Positions 39,292 through 48,233 of a stretch of 64,000 nt of DNA are shown here, piece by piece. The stretch is from Leucobacter tenebrionis. GTDB lineage: Bacteria; Actinomycetota; Actinomycetes; Actinomycetales; Microbacteriaceae. Under the pieces are notes generated by a model. That model was not told where the DNA came from, did not search any database, and was given only the letters and a program-made list of their open reading frames with translations. Each line of letters starts with the position of its first letter. The stretch's first letter is position 1. The position numbers and the translations under genes are program-made. The stretch covers positions 1,302,001 through 1,366,000 of the forward strand of contig NZ_CP082322.1 of NCBI RefSeq assembly GCF_019884725.1, read 5' to 3'.

Positions 39292-41283
39292 CTACTGCCC
39301 GCTTTCCGGTGCGGGCGCCGCACCGGTTCCGAGCGGAGGCTCACCGGTGGCGACGGGAATCGCCCCGGTCAGCAGTTCCTCGGCGTGCGCCTCGTCGACC
39401 TCGCCGGCGAACTGCGCCTGGTAGAGCTCGTAGTAGGCACCCTTGCGGGCGAGCAGTTGCTCGTGCGACCCCTGCTCGACGATGCTGCCGTTCTCCATCA
39501 TGAGGATGGTGTCGGCGTCGCGGATCGTCGACAGGCGGTGCGCGATCACGAACGAGGTGCGATCGGTACGCAACGCCTGCATGGCCTGCTGCACCAGTAC
39601 CTCGGTGCGGGTGTCGACCGACGAGGTGGCCTCGTCGAGGATCAGCAGCGACGGGTTCGCGATGAACGCGCGCGCGATCGTGAGCAGCTGGCGCTCCCCC
39701 GCCGACAGCGAGGACGCGTTCTCGGAGATCACAGTGTCGTAGCCGTCGGGCAGTTGGCGCACGAAGCGATCCACCATCGTGGCCCGTGCGGCCTCGACCA
39801 CCTCGTCGTCGCTCGCGTCGAGGCGGCCGTAGCGGATGTTCTCGCGGATCGTGCCGTCGAACAGCCACGCGTCCTGCAGCACCATGCCGACGTGCCCGCG
39901 CAGCTCGGCGCGCGACAGCCGGGTGATGTCGACGCCGTCGAGCGTGATCCTGCCGGAGTTCAGCTCGTAGAACCGCATCACCAGGTTGACGAGCGTGGTC
40001 TTGCCCGCACCCGTCGGCCCGACGATGGCGACCGTCTCGCCCGGCGAGGCCGTGAGCGACAGATCCTCGATCAGCGGCTCGGCCGGATCATAGCTGAACG
40101 ACACGTTCTCGAACACGACACGGCCCTCGCTGCGCTCGGGCAGTCTCTCCGCGGCGTTCTCGGGCTCCTGCTCATCGGCGTCGAGCAGCTCGAACGTGCG
40201 TTCGGCCGAGGCGACGCCCGACTGCAGCATGTTGGCCATGCCGCCCATCTCGGCGAGGGGCTGCGCGAACTCGCGCGAGTACTGGATGAACGCGGTGACG
40301 TCGCCCAGCGTCATCTGGCCGCCGGTGACGCGCAGCGCGCCGACGACCGCGATGAGCACGTAGGTGAGGTACTGCACGAACTGCATCGACGGCATGATGG
40401 TGCCCGACAGCGCCTGCGCGCGGTAGGCGGCCTGGAACAGCTCCTCGTTGCGGCGGTCGAACTCCTCGGCCATCTCGCGGTCGCGGTTGAAGATGCGCAC
40501 CAGCTCGTGGCCGGTGAACGACTCCTCGATGTGACCGTTGACCGCGCCCGTGTACTTCCACTGCGAGACGAACAGCTTCTGGGCCCGGACGCCCACGATG
40601 CCCACGATCACGGCCGAGAGCGGCAGCGCGATCAGGGCGATCAGGGCGAGCTGCCACGACACCACGAACATCATCACGGTGATGCCGATGACGGTCAGCA
40701 GCGACTGCACCAGCTGCGAGAACGCCTGCTGCAGCGCCTGCTGGATGTTGTCGACGTCGTTCGTGACGCGGGACAGCACGTCGCCGCGCTGGCGGCTGTC
40801 GAAGTAGCTCAGCGGCAGTCGGTTCAGCTTCGCCTCGATGTCCTCGCGCAGGCCGTAGACGATGCGCATCACCAGCCGGTTCAGGATGTAGCCCTGCAGC
40901 CACATCAGGGCCGAGGCGACGAAGTACAGCGCGATCACGGCGAGGATCAGTCGCGAGAGGTGCCCGAAGTCGATCTGCGACCCCATCACGCCCGTCACGA
41001 TGACGTCGACGGCCTGGCCGAGCACCTTCGGAGCGATCACGGTCAGCACCACCGAGAACACCACGAGCACGACGACGAAGGAGAACAGCCCCTTCTCGGG
41101 CGCGAGCAGGCCGAACAGCCGCTTCGCCGAGGGCCAGAAGTGCTTCGCCTTCTTGACGGGCTGCGAGCCCGACCAGTCGTCGTTATCGGGCTGGTAGTCG
41201 TCGGGCAGCTCGAACTCGTCGGTCGCGGTGGTCACCGCACCGTCGGGGGCCGAGCCGGCGTCTTGCTTCTTCTTGCGCGCCAT
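39292..41283 (-). CDS. ABC exporter half-transporter 2
   Basis: Type IV (exporter-fold) ABC protein of 663 residues fused to its own ATPase. A charged N-terminal tail of about 60 residues precedes six membrane helices (LFSFVVVLVVFSVVLTVIAP and onward). The ATPase has Walker A IVGPTGAGKTTL, signature SLSAGERQLL (A replaces the second G of LSGGQ), Walker B SLLILDEATSSVD and an H-loop in FVIAHRLSTI. Its partner gene ends at the first base of this start codon (TGATG), so the two form a heterodimer like BmrCD or LmrCD-type drug exporters. The substrate cannot be told from sequence. Confidence 0.93.
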   Translation of the reverse strand: MARKKKQDAGSAPDGAVTTATDEFELPDDYQPDNDDWSGSQPVKKAKHFWPSAKRLFGLLAPEKGLFSFVVVLVVFSVVLTVIAPKVLGQAVDVIVTGVMGSQIDFGHLSRLILAVIALYFVASALMWLQGYILNRLVMRIVYGLREDIEAKLNRLPLSYFDSRQRGDVLSRVTNDVDNIQQALQQAFSQLVQSLLTVIGITVMMFVVSWQLALIALIALPLSAVIVGIVGVRAQKLFVSQWKYTGAVNGHIEESFTGHELVRIFNRDREMAEEFDRRNEELFQAAYRAQALSGTIMPSMQFVQYLTYVLIAVVGALRVTGGQMTLGDVTAFIQYSREFAQPLAEMGGMANMLQSGVASAERTFELLDADEQEPENAAERLPERSEGRVVFENVSFSYDPAEPLIEDLSLTASPGETVAIVGPTGAGKTTLVNLVMRFYELNSGRITLDGVDITRLSRAELRGHVGMVLQDAWLFDGTIRENIRYGRLDASDDEVVEAARATMVDRFVRQLPDGYDTVISENASSLSAGERQLLTIARAFIANPSLLILDEATSSVDTRTEVLVQQAMQALRTDRTSFVIAHRLSTIRDADTILMMENGSIVEQGSHEQLLARKGAYYELYQAQFAGEVDEAHAEELLTGAIPVATGEPPLGTGAAPAPESGQ

Positions 41284-43031
41284 CAGGCCACACCTCCGCT
41301 CGCGTCGGCCGCTTCGAGCTGCGACTCGACGATCTCCTGATACACCGCGTTGCTCTCGAGCAGCTGCTCGTGGGTGCCGCGCCCGACGATCTCACCGTCC
41401 TCCATCACGAGGATCTGGTCGGCCTCGGTGATCGTCGAAACGCGCTGCGCGACGATGATGGTCGTCGCGCCCTCCGTCGCCGACGGCAGCGCCTCGCGCA
41501 GCCTGGCGTCGGTGGCGACGTCGAGCGCCGAGAACGAGTCGTCGAACAGGTAGACGCGAGGCTTCGCGACGAGCGCGCGGGCGATCGAGAGCCGCTGGCG
41601 CTGCCCGCCGGACACGCTCGTGCCGCCCTGCGAGACCGGTTCGTCGAGGCCGTGCTCCTTCGCGCGCACGAAGTCCTCGCCCTGCGCGACGCGCAGCGCC
41701 TGCCACAGCTCGTCATCGGTCGCGTGCTCGTTGCCGAAGCGCAGATTCGAGGCGATCGTGCCCGAGAACAGGTAGGGGCGCTGCGGCACGAGGCTCACGG
41801 CGGCTGCCAGCTGCTCGCGGGTCAGCGCGTTCACCGGTGCGCCGTCGATCGAGATGCTGCCGCTCTGCGGGTCGAAGAGACGCAGCACGAGATTCAGCAG
41901 TGTCGTCTTGCCGGAACCGGTCGAGCCGATGATCGCGGTGGTCTTACCGGGCTCGGCGACGAAGGACGCGTTCTTGATCACGGGCAGCTCGGCGCCGGGG
42001 AACCCGAAGGTCACCCCGGAGAACTCGACGCGCCCCGCCTGCGGCGAGGGGACGGTCTCCGCCTCCGGGAAGGAGAGCTCCGAGGTCGTGTCGAACAGTC
42101 CGCGCAGACGCTCGGCGCAGACCACCGCGCGAGGGATCATCATGGTCATGAAGACGCCCATCATGACCGCCATGAGGATCTGCAGCAGGTACTGCAGGAA
42201 CGCGGTGAGAGATCCGACCTCGACCAGGCCGGCGTCGACCCGGTGCCCGCCGAACCACAGCACCGCGCCGGTCGCGATGTGCAGCACCATCATGATGACG
42301 GGGAACATGAGCACGAAGACGTTGCCGACCTTCACCGACACCTCGGTGATGTTGCGGTTGGCGGTCTGGTAGCGATCGGCCTCGAAATCCTCGCGCACGA
42401 ACGCGCGCACGACGCGGATGCCCATGATCTGCTCGCGCAGCACGCCGTTGATCGCGTCGACGCGATCCTGCATCTTGCGGAACAGCGGCAGCAGCAACCA
42501 CACCAGGAAGCCCACGATGACCGCGAGCACCGCCACCGAGGCCCACACGAGCCAGGACAGCCCCGCGTCCTCGCGGAGCGCCATGATGATGCCGCCGATC
42601 GCCATGATCGGTGCGGTGACCATGAAGTTGAAGGTCATCAGCACGAGCATCTGGATCTGCTGCACGTCGTTCGTGCCGCGCGTGATGAGCGTGCCCGCCC
42701 CGAAGCGGGTGGCCTCGAGCGTGGAGAGCGAGTCGACCTTGCGGTAGACCCGGCGGCGCAGATCGCGGCCGATGCCCATGCTCGCGCGGGCGCCGAAGTA
42801 GACCGCGCCGACCGCCGTCACGAGCTGCCCGAGCGACACGAGCAGCATGACACCGCCGGTGCTCCAGATGAAGTCGGTGTCGCCCGTCATGATGCCGCGA
42901 TCGATGATCTGGGCGTTGAGGCTGGGCAGCCACAGGGCGGCGATGGTTGCGAGTAATTGCAGTACGAGCACCGCGACGACGAACGGCCAGTACCGTTTCG
43001 CGTGGTGCAGGGTCAGTTGGAGAAGAGCCAC
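41283..43031 (-). CDS. ABC exporter half-transporter 1
   Basis: Membrane-ATPase fusion of 582 residues. GTG 43031 has AGGAAGG seven bases ahead. The membrane part starts VALLQLTLHHAKRYWPFVVA. The ATPase has Walker A IIGSTGSGKTTL, signature TSVSGGQRQRLS and Walker B RVYLFDDSFSALD, where Asp replaces the catalytic Glu after Walker B, as in the degenerate site of heterodimeric exporters. The second subunit keeps Glu at that position. This asymmetry supports a heterodimer with one weak ATP site. The promoter is probably in the 195-bp gap before the gene; no coding sequence is seen there. Confidence 0.93.
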   Translation of the reverse strand: MALLQLTLHHAKRYWPFVVAVLVLQLLATIAALWLPSLNAQIIDRGIMTGDTDFIWSTGGVMLLVSLGQLVTAVGAVYFGARASMGIGRDLRRRVYRKVDSLSTLEATRFGAGTLITRGTNDVQQIQMLVLMTFNFMVTAPIMAIGGIIMALREDAGLSWLVWASVAVLAVIVGFLVWLLLPLFRKMQDRVDAINGVLREQIMGIRVVRAFVREDFEADRYQTANRNITEVSVKVGNVFVLMFPVIMMVLHIATGAVLWFGGHRVDAGLVEVGSLTAFLQYLLQILMAVMMGVFMTMMIPRAVVCAERLRGLFDTTSELSFPEAETVPSPQAGRVEFSGVTFGFPGAELPVIKNASFVAEPGKTTAIIGSTGSGKTTLLNLVLRLFDPQSGSISIDGAPVNALTREQLAAAVSLVPQRPYLFSGTIASNLRFGNEHATDDELWQALRVAQGEDFVRAKEHGLDEPVSQGGTSVSGGQRQRLSIARALVAKPRVYLFDDSFSALDVATDARLREALPSATEGATTIIVAQRVSTITEADQILVMEDGEIVGRGTHEQLLESNAVYQEIVESQLEAADASGGVA

Positions 43032-43226
43032 CGGAATCCTTCCTAGAGGTGGTGAGGTCGATGCACGCACGCTACCGACGACCACTGACATTCATGGAGA
43101 AGCGGTCTACGAGACGGGAGAAAAGCGGCACCTGCGAGGCTTGCGCACGGAAACGCTGAGAGTTCGGCCCAGCAACGCTAGCAGAAAACTCCCACTGTGA
43201 CCAGCACCTCGACGGCAAGAATCGGT

Positions 43227-43784
43227 TCAGGGACGGGCGAGGCCCTCCGCGATCGCGTCCGTGAGCTCCACGATCTGCGCGGCGACCGCGGCGTGCACGG
43301 CAGTGGGAGCGTCGATGGGGTCGGGCACGTCGTCTTCGGAGCGGAGGCGCACGGCACCGCGGATCTCCGCTGCCCGGGCAAGACGGGATCGCGGATCGCC
43401 CACGGGTTCGACCTGCTCGATGAGCTGCCGCAGCTCGGCGAGGGTGAATACGCGCTTGATCGTCTCGGGGTGGCGTCGCACGACCTCGTCGCGCTGGCCC
43501 CGGGTCATGGTCAGGATCAGATCGGCGGCCGCCGCGTGCCCCTCGCCGAGTTGCTCGCCTCTCGGAGTCGAGGGATCGCCCCCGTGCAGGCGCAGCTGCG
43601 CAGCCGCTTCCTCGTCCATCGGCGAACCGACGACCGCGTGCAGACCGGCGCTGCCGATCTCGAAGCGGGGATCTCCCCCGAGTCGCAGGCGGAGCATCTG
43701 CTCGGCCAGCGGCGAGCGGCAGATATTGCCCGTGCACACCGTGAGAATAGCGACGGGGGTCTCACGCCTCGCCCTCCGACTCAT
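43227..43784 (-). CDS. low-molecular-weight protein tyrosine phosphatase
   Basis: Cytosolic phosphatase of 185 residues. The active-site loop is C17-TGNIC-R23-S (C-x5-R-S) and the general-acid loop is DDVPDP near residue 137. The ATG overlaps the stop of the BY-kinase gene by 4 nt, so the kinase and the phosphatase that resets it are translated together, the Wzc/Wzb arrangement of capsule and exopolysaccharide loci. It likely dephosphorylates the tyrosine cluster of that kinase. Homologues are typically about 150-190 residues, so length is normal. Confidence 0.93.
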   Translation of the reverse strand: MSRRARRETPVAILTVCTGNICRSPLAEQMLRLRLGGDPRFEIGSAGLHAVVGSPMDEEAAAQLRLHGGDPSTPRGEQLGEGHAAAADLILTMTRGQRDEVVRRHPETIKRVFTLAELRQLIEQVEPVGDPRSRLARAAEIRGAVRLRSEDDVPDPIDAPTAVHAAVAAQIVELTDAIAEGLARP

Positions 43785-45382
43785 TCAGCCGTTCTCGCTC
43801 TCCGCCGGCTGGCCGGAGCAGCGGGCACGGGTTCGCTCTGCTGGGGAGCCCGGTACGAGGAGCGCTTGACCGGTTGCGCCGGCGCTTCCGACGACGAGGC
43901 GGCCGACGAGGCGGGTGACGGGGCAGCCGACGAGGCGGCCGACTGGGCAGCTGACGGAGCGGCCGCGGCGGGCTCGGTCGCAGTGCGCCCGTAGTAGGAG
44001 CGGTACCGGTATCCGTAACCCTCGGCGCTGACCCCTCGCATCGGCACGCCGTTGATGATGATGCCGAGGGTGTGGGCCTTGACCTTCCCCAGGTTCGCGA
44101 GCGCCGCCTTGAGCTCGTCGTAGGTGGTGCGGCGGGCGCGGGTCACGACGAGCGCGCCGTCGGTGCGCGCGGTGAGGATCGCGGCGTCGGTCACCGGCAG
44201 CAGCGGCGGGGCGTCGATGAGCACTGTCGCGAGCTCGGCCAGCTCGTCGAGCAGGCTGTGGAGCCTCTTGGACCCGAGCAGTTCGCTGGGGTTCGGGGGT
44301 ACCTTGCCCGCGCCGAGCACGAAGAGCTTCCCCGAGGTGCCCCAGGGCTGCAGCACGTCGACGATCTTCGCCCGCCCGATGAGCACGTCGGTGAGCCCCG
44401 CCCCCTCGGGCAGGCCGAAGGTCTTGGCGAGCATCGGCCTGCGGAGATCGCCGTCGATGACGATGACGGGCCTCCCGGAGGCCGCGATGGCGTTGGCGAG
44501 GTTACTGATGACGGTGGACTTGCCCTCCCCCGGCAGCGCGCTGGTGACGACGATCTTGCGCGGCGGGTCGTCGATGTTCATGAACTGCAGGTTGGTGCGC
44601 AGTTCGCGCAGCGACTCGGCGACCGCGTACTCGTCTGCGCCGCGCTGGCTGCGGTCGTTGCCGCCGGTGCTGAGGATGATGCGGTTATCGTCGTCGAAGC
44701 CCCTGTGCGCGGGGATCGTGCCGATGACGGCCGTTCCGGTCTCCTGCTCGACCTCGGCGGTCGAGCGCACCCGGCGGTCGAACACACGGCGCAGCAGGGC
44801 GTAGCCGATGGCGACGACGACGCCGACGAGCGAACCGATGGCCACGGCGAGCTTCGTGTTCGGAGATGACGGAGAGGACGGCAGCTGCGCGGCATCGAGG
44901 GATCGGAAGGTCACGATCGACATCGCCCCGTCCGCCCCCGCACCGCTGTTCTCGAGTTCGGAGACGTGGTCTCCGATGGCCACGACCCAGGCCTCGGCCA
45001 GGTCCCGCGCCTCCTCCGGCGTCCCCGCCGATGCCGAGACCTTGAGGGTCGCGGTGTCGAGCGGGTTCTCGACCCGCACCCGCGTGAGCAGTGCGTCCGG
45101 GGAGTCGCTGAGCCCGGTCGCCTCCGCCGCACTCGCGGCGACCGAACGGGACATGGCGAGGTCGAGATAGGACTTCACCCTCGACTTGGCGTAGTTCTCA
45201 CCGGCCATGGCCGAACCGATGTCGGTGCCGACTCCGGCGGACACGATGCCGCTGGCGTTCGCGGTGTAGACCTTGGGCTGCAGCAGGGCCCACCCGAACC
45301 CGACCAGCGTTCCGAGAACGGCGATGGCGAGGATGGAGACCCAGTGGGCGCGCAGCACTTTCCAGTAATCGGTGAGTTCCAC
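43781..45382 (-). CDS. polysaccharide co-polymerase and BY-type tyrosine kinase
   Basis: Controls chain length and export of surface polysaccharide. GTG 45382 has GAGGAG upstream. The 533 residues comprise a Wzz domain between two membrane helices (ILAIAVLGTLVGFGWALL at about 17-34 and VAIGSLVGVVVAIGYALL at about 180-197), then a BY-kinase domain with Walker A ALPGEGKST (282-290), Walker A' VIVIDGDLRRP and Walker B TVLIDAPPLL. The Tyr cluster YGYRYRSYYGR (456-466) is the probable autophosphorylation site. A Ser/Ala/Pro-rich tail of about 65 residues follows, longer than usual. The single-chain form, unlike split CapA/CapB, is typical of actinobacteria. Confidence 0.93.
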   Translation of the reverse strand: MELTDYWKVLRAHWVSILAIAVLGTLVGFGWALLQPKVYTANASGIVSAGVGTDIGSAMAGENYAKSRVKSYLDLAMSRSVAASAAEATGLSDSPDALLTRVRVENPLDTATLKVSASAGTPEEARDLAEAWVVAIGDHVSELENSGAGADGAMSIVTFRSLDAAQLPSSPSSPNTKLAVAIGSLVGVVVAIGYALLRRVFDRRVRSTAEVEQETGTAVIGTIPAHRGFDDDNRIILSTGGNDRSQRGADEYAVAESLRELRTNLQFMNIDDPPRKIVVTSALPGEGKSTVISNLANAIAASGRPVIVIDGDLRRPMLAKTFGLPEGAGLTDVLIGRAKIVDVLQPWGTSGKLFVLGAGKVPPNPSELLGSKRLHSLLDELAELATVLIDAPPLLPVTDAAILTARTDGALVVTRARRTTYDELKAALANLGKVKAHTLGIIINGVPMRGVSAEGYGYRYRSYYGRTATEPAAAAPSAAQSAASSAAPSPASSAASSSEAPAQPVKRSSYRAPQQSEPVPAAPASRRRARTAE

Positions 45383-45545
45383 CCGGCATTCTCCTCAGCT
45401 TCTGCCGTATCCGTCTTGCGCTCGTCGGCGGCAAACGAACGACGATTCCCAGGTATGGTACCCAGCCCGACGGAGGTGGAATCCGCGGATATCGCAAAGA
45501 TGTCGCGTACGGTATCGGAGGCCGCGCGGAGAGAACTCCCCGGCT

Positions 45546-46304
45546 CTACTCGACGTTCCCGATCCTCCCCAGCGGCCACACCACCGCGAACGCCTCGCCG
45601 ATCACGTCCTCCTCACTGACCCACCGCACGCAGTCAGCACCGCTGCCGTCGGCCTGGGGAGAGGCGGATCCACGGCACTCCGCGACGCCGTCTTCGCTCC
45701 TGCTGCGGTGGTCGCCGAGCACGAGCAGCATGCCCTCGGGCACGGCCACCGGGCCGAAGCAGCGGAGCGAGACCTGCGCCGTATCGCAGTCGAGTTCCTC
45801 GGGGCGGAAGGGCAGGTCCTCGAACACGTAGGGCTCGGGGATCTCCCGGCCGTCGACCATCACGCGACCGTGCTCGCCGCAGCACTCGACCATCTGGCCC
45901 GGAGTGCCGATGACCCGTTTCACGATGAGCCGATCCGTCGTCGGCCCGATCCCGATGAGGTCGCCGAGCACCCATCGCACCCCGTGCTTGAACCAGCCCG
46001 CGGCAGAGGCCGGCTCGGGGTGATTGCCGCCGGGCCAGAGCTCCTCCCGCGTGCTGAACACGACGACGTCACCGTTCGAGGGCCGCGCATCACCGAACGC
46101 GTAGGCGAGCCGATCGACCAGCACCCGGTCCCCCGTCTCGAGCGTCTGCTCCATCGACCCCGACGGCACCAGAACGAGCTTGACCACGAACGCCTGCACG
46201 AGCCCGATGAGGATCAGGGCCGCGAGCAAGTGCGCGAGCGGGTGAGAGAACACCCTGCGCCGCGCCTCGGGCTTCGCTTCTGCACGGGAGGTCTGCACGG
46301 TCAT
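45546..46304 (-). CDS. lepB: signal peptidase I
   Basis: Membrane serine protease that removes Sec signal peptides. From ATG 46304 it has 252 residues: one membrane helix (LLAALILIGLVQAFVVKLVL), then box B VPSGSMEQTL with catalytic Ser50 and box D RLIVKRVIGTPG with the general-base lysine, and GDHRSRSEDG (box E type). Between them lies an insert with cysteines (VECCGEH, DCDTAQVSLRC). It sits between the BY-kinase gene and a divergent AraC regulator in the polysaccharide locus, so it may be the housekeeping enzyme or one dedicated to locus exports. No clear Shine-Dalgarno; an earlier in-frame start at 46376 is possible. Confidence 0.92.
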   Translation of the reverse strand: MTVQTSRAEAKPEARRRVFSHPLAHLLAALILIGLVQAFVVKLVLVPSGSMEQTLETGDRVLVDRLAYAFGDARPSNGDVVVFSTREELWPGGNHPEPASAAGWFKHGVRWVLGDLIGIGPTTDRLIVKRVIGTPGQMVECCGEHGRVMVDGREIPEPYVFEDLPFRPEELDCDTAQVSLRCFGPVAVPEGMLLVLGDHRSRSEDGVAECRGSASPQADGSGADCVRWVSEEDVIGEAFAVVWPLGRIGNVE

Positions 46305-46363
46305 GCGCCCAAGTGTCTCACCACTCGCGAGGCCGTCGTGCACCCGAGTCGCGAGAATGCGGG

Positions 46364-46369
46364 TACGCT
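46364..46369 (+). promoter_or_regulatory. possible -10 box of the araC-type gene
   Basis: TACGCT fits TANNNT in the divergent spacer between lepB and the regulator and would give a leader of about 50 nt before ATG 46430. Confidence 0.35.
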
Positions 46370-46429
46370 TAGTCACCTACCTGGGGGATCAGGTTTGGGG
46401 CCGTCGTGGCCTCGGAAAGGCATGATCCT

Positions 46430-47269
46430 ATGGGTTCCCCGAGGTGGGAGACGGCTGCGTTCGGCTCCGTCAGCGTACGTTCGGCTCTGCTCTCGACGAA
46501 CGAGAGTCTGCACTGCGCATCCGGCGCCGGCATCATGCTGCTGCTCATCGGTCAAGGGCGCGCGGTGGTGCGCGGACGGGGTCTGACGGGCGCCCTCTCG
46601 GAAGGGCATGGCGTGCTCGCGCTGCCCGGGCAGAGCTTCGAGGCGATCGCAGAGTACGGCACGGAGGCCCTCGTCATCTCGGGCCCGGGAGAGCTCGCGA
46701 GCTCGCTCGTGCAGAGCGCCCCGCGCATGCTGACGAACCAGACCGCGCTGCTCGGGCCCGCGGCTTCCTTCGCCAGGCAGACGCTGCGCACGGCCGAGCG
46801 ATCCCGCATCGGCGATTACTACATCGAGCGCCTCATGCAGGAGATGATCCAGGGTCTCTTCGCAGACACGACGGGAGCGGGGCCGACGCCCCGCGGCGCT
46901 CGGGATCCGTACCGCCGCGCGATGTCGGTGCTCGAGGCGCAGTTCACCGATGGCAGCCTCACGTCGGACGATCTCGCCGAGGCGGTGAACCTCTCCCGGC
47001 GCCAGCTCGAGCGGGAGTTCGCCAAGCACGGCACCACGATCCGTCGGGAGATGCGTCGCCTGCGCATCGAGCACGCGCACGACATGCTCCGCGACCCCGA
47101 TTACTCGGCGTTGAGCATCTCCCAGATCGCGATCCACGTGGGGTTCAGCGGGGCCTCCAGCCTGGCGAGGGCGTTCGGTGAGGCCGGGTACGACTCGCCG
47201 TCGCGCATTCGCCGAGCCGCGAAATCGTCGGTGGGCGGCGCCCCTCCCCGCTCGGGCGACGAGCGCTAA
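46430..47269 (+). CDS. AraC-family transcriptional regulator
   Basis: 279 residues from ATG 46430, with GGAAAGG upstream; in-frame GTG 46406 is an alternative. The N-terminal half is a cupin-like sensing domain (MLLLIGQGRAVVRG, GHGVLALPGQSFEAIAEYG). The C-terminal AraC DNA-binding domain holds LTSDDLAEAVNLSRRQLERE as the first helix-turn-helix and ISQIAIHVGFSGASSLARAF as the second. It is divergent from lepB and stands just upstream of a Tat-type secreted protein and the polysaccharide initiation genes, so local control of the locus is likely but inferred. The ligand is unknown. Confidence 0.9.
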   Translation: MGSPRWETAAFGSVSVRSALLSTNESLHCASGAGIMLLLIGQGRAVVRGRGLTGALSEGHGVLALPGQSFEAIAEYGTEALVISGPGELASSLVQSAPRMLTNQTALLGPAASFARQTLRTAERSRIGDYYIERLMQEMIQGLFADTTGAGPTPRGARDPYRRAMSVLEAQFTDGSLTSDDLAEAVNLSRRQLEREFAKHGTTIRREMRRLRIEHAHDMLRDPDYSALSISQIAIHVGFSGASSLARAFGEAGYDSPSRIRRAAKSSVGGAPPRSGDER

Positions 47270-47422
47270 TTGCGCCGTGAGCGATACCGACTGCGACAAG
47301 GAGACGGCTCGCACGTCTGCTCCACGACTCACCGGGCTGAAATTGGGCTGTGAGACTTCGCCGGGCCACCGGTCCGGTTTCCCAGTGTGAACTCCTCAAC
47401 GAAGAAAGGACGGTCGCGACAT

Positions 47423-47971
47423 ATGACCGAGAACATCAACAAGAGCAAGGGCGTTGACCGCCGCACCGTCATCAAGGGCGCCGCCTGGGCCGCCCCCGTC
47501 GTCGCGGTCGCCGTCTCGGCTCCTCTCGCCGCGGCATCGATCACCGACGGCTATTCGGGTCTGAACATCCGTTCGAACAACGCCGGTACGAACGCCGAGT
47601 TCCGCCCGAACGAGAACTACGTCGAGTTCGTCGGCGACGGCGGCGCGGGCGACAACTTCACCGGTCCGATCACCTTCACCTTCAACGTGCCCGCCGGCTT
47701 CACCGCTTCGAACGAGGGCTCGGCTCTCGGCGCGAGCGGCGCCATCGGCGAGTGGACCTACGTTTTCGACAGCGCGAGCGGCGTCTACACCTTCACCCAC
47801 CAGGGCATCACCCTGTCGAACGCGGGCACCACGACCGTGAACGTGCCGGGCATCGTCATCACTCACGATGGCGGCGCGGAGCCCCCGCTCTCAAACACCA
47901 ACCAGATCACGGCCGATCTGCGCGTTCAGAACCGTTCGAACCTGAACAAGCACACCGTCGCCCCGAGCTGA
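47423..47971 (+). CDS. Tat-type secreted protein of unknown function
   Basis: 182 residues from ATG 47423; an ATG at 47387 is in frame but lies behind an AAAGGA-like site better placed for the second start. The N-terminus has a twin-arginine signal, DRRTVIKGAAWAAPVVAVAV, with a cleavage point near SAPLAAAS. The mature part of about 140 residues is rich in Gly, Asn, Thr and Ser with alternating hydrophobic residues (GPITFTFNVPAGFTASNEG, GTTTVNVPGIVITHDGG), suggesting a beta-sandwich like DUF11 or adhesin repeats. There is no lipobox or sortase motif. It could be a matrix or surface protein working with the polysaccharide. Confidence 0.75.
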   Translation: MTENINKSKGVDRRTVIKGAAWAAPVVAVAVSAPLAAASITDGYSGLNIRSNNAGTNAEFRPNENYVEFVGDGGAGDNFTGPITFTFNVPAGFTASNEGSALGASGAIGEWTYVFDSASGVYTFTHQGITLSNAGTTTVNVPGIVITHDGGAEPPLSNTNQITADLRVQNRSNLNKHTVAPS

Positions 47972-47991
47972 AGAAGCTCACCGGCACGCAT

Positions 47992-48034
47992 GGGAGCTGT
48001 TCCGGAGGATGTTTTCTCCTCTGGAACAGCTCCC
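47992..48034 (+). terminator. hairpin after the secreted protein gene
   Basis: An 18-bp stem with one G-U type mismatch, gggagctgttccggagga (47992-48009) with its partner at 48017-48034, has a 7-nt loop, 20 bp after the stop. The 200 bp from here to 48233 contain no supported gene. Confidence 0.75.
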
Positions 48035-48233
48035 GTGCTCCCAGCGGCCCGTTTGCGGGGAACTCGAGCGCACGCTCGAGGGCAGACGCGGCTTCTGCAC
48101 CACCCTTCGCGCCTCACATCGGACACCTGCGGGCGCAACCGCTCATCTGTCCTTCGCGTTCGCGGTCACGAGCACCCTGACCGCGGATGCACCTTTTCGA
48201 CTCCCGGATTCTCCTCCGGTGGAAGGGCGCTCA

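Noticed and set aside
48009-48233. N-terminal extension of the sugar phosphotransferase
   Set aside because: It begins inside the terminator hairpin of the preceding gene, adds unconserved sequence, and a good ribosome site supports ATG 48234.
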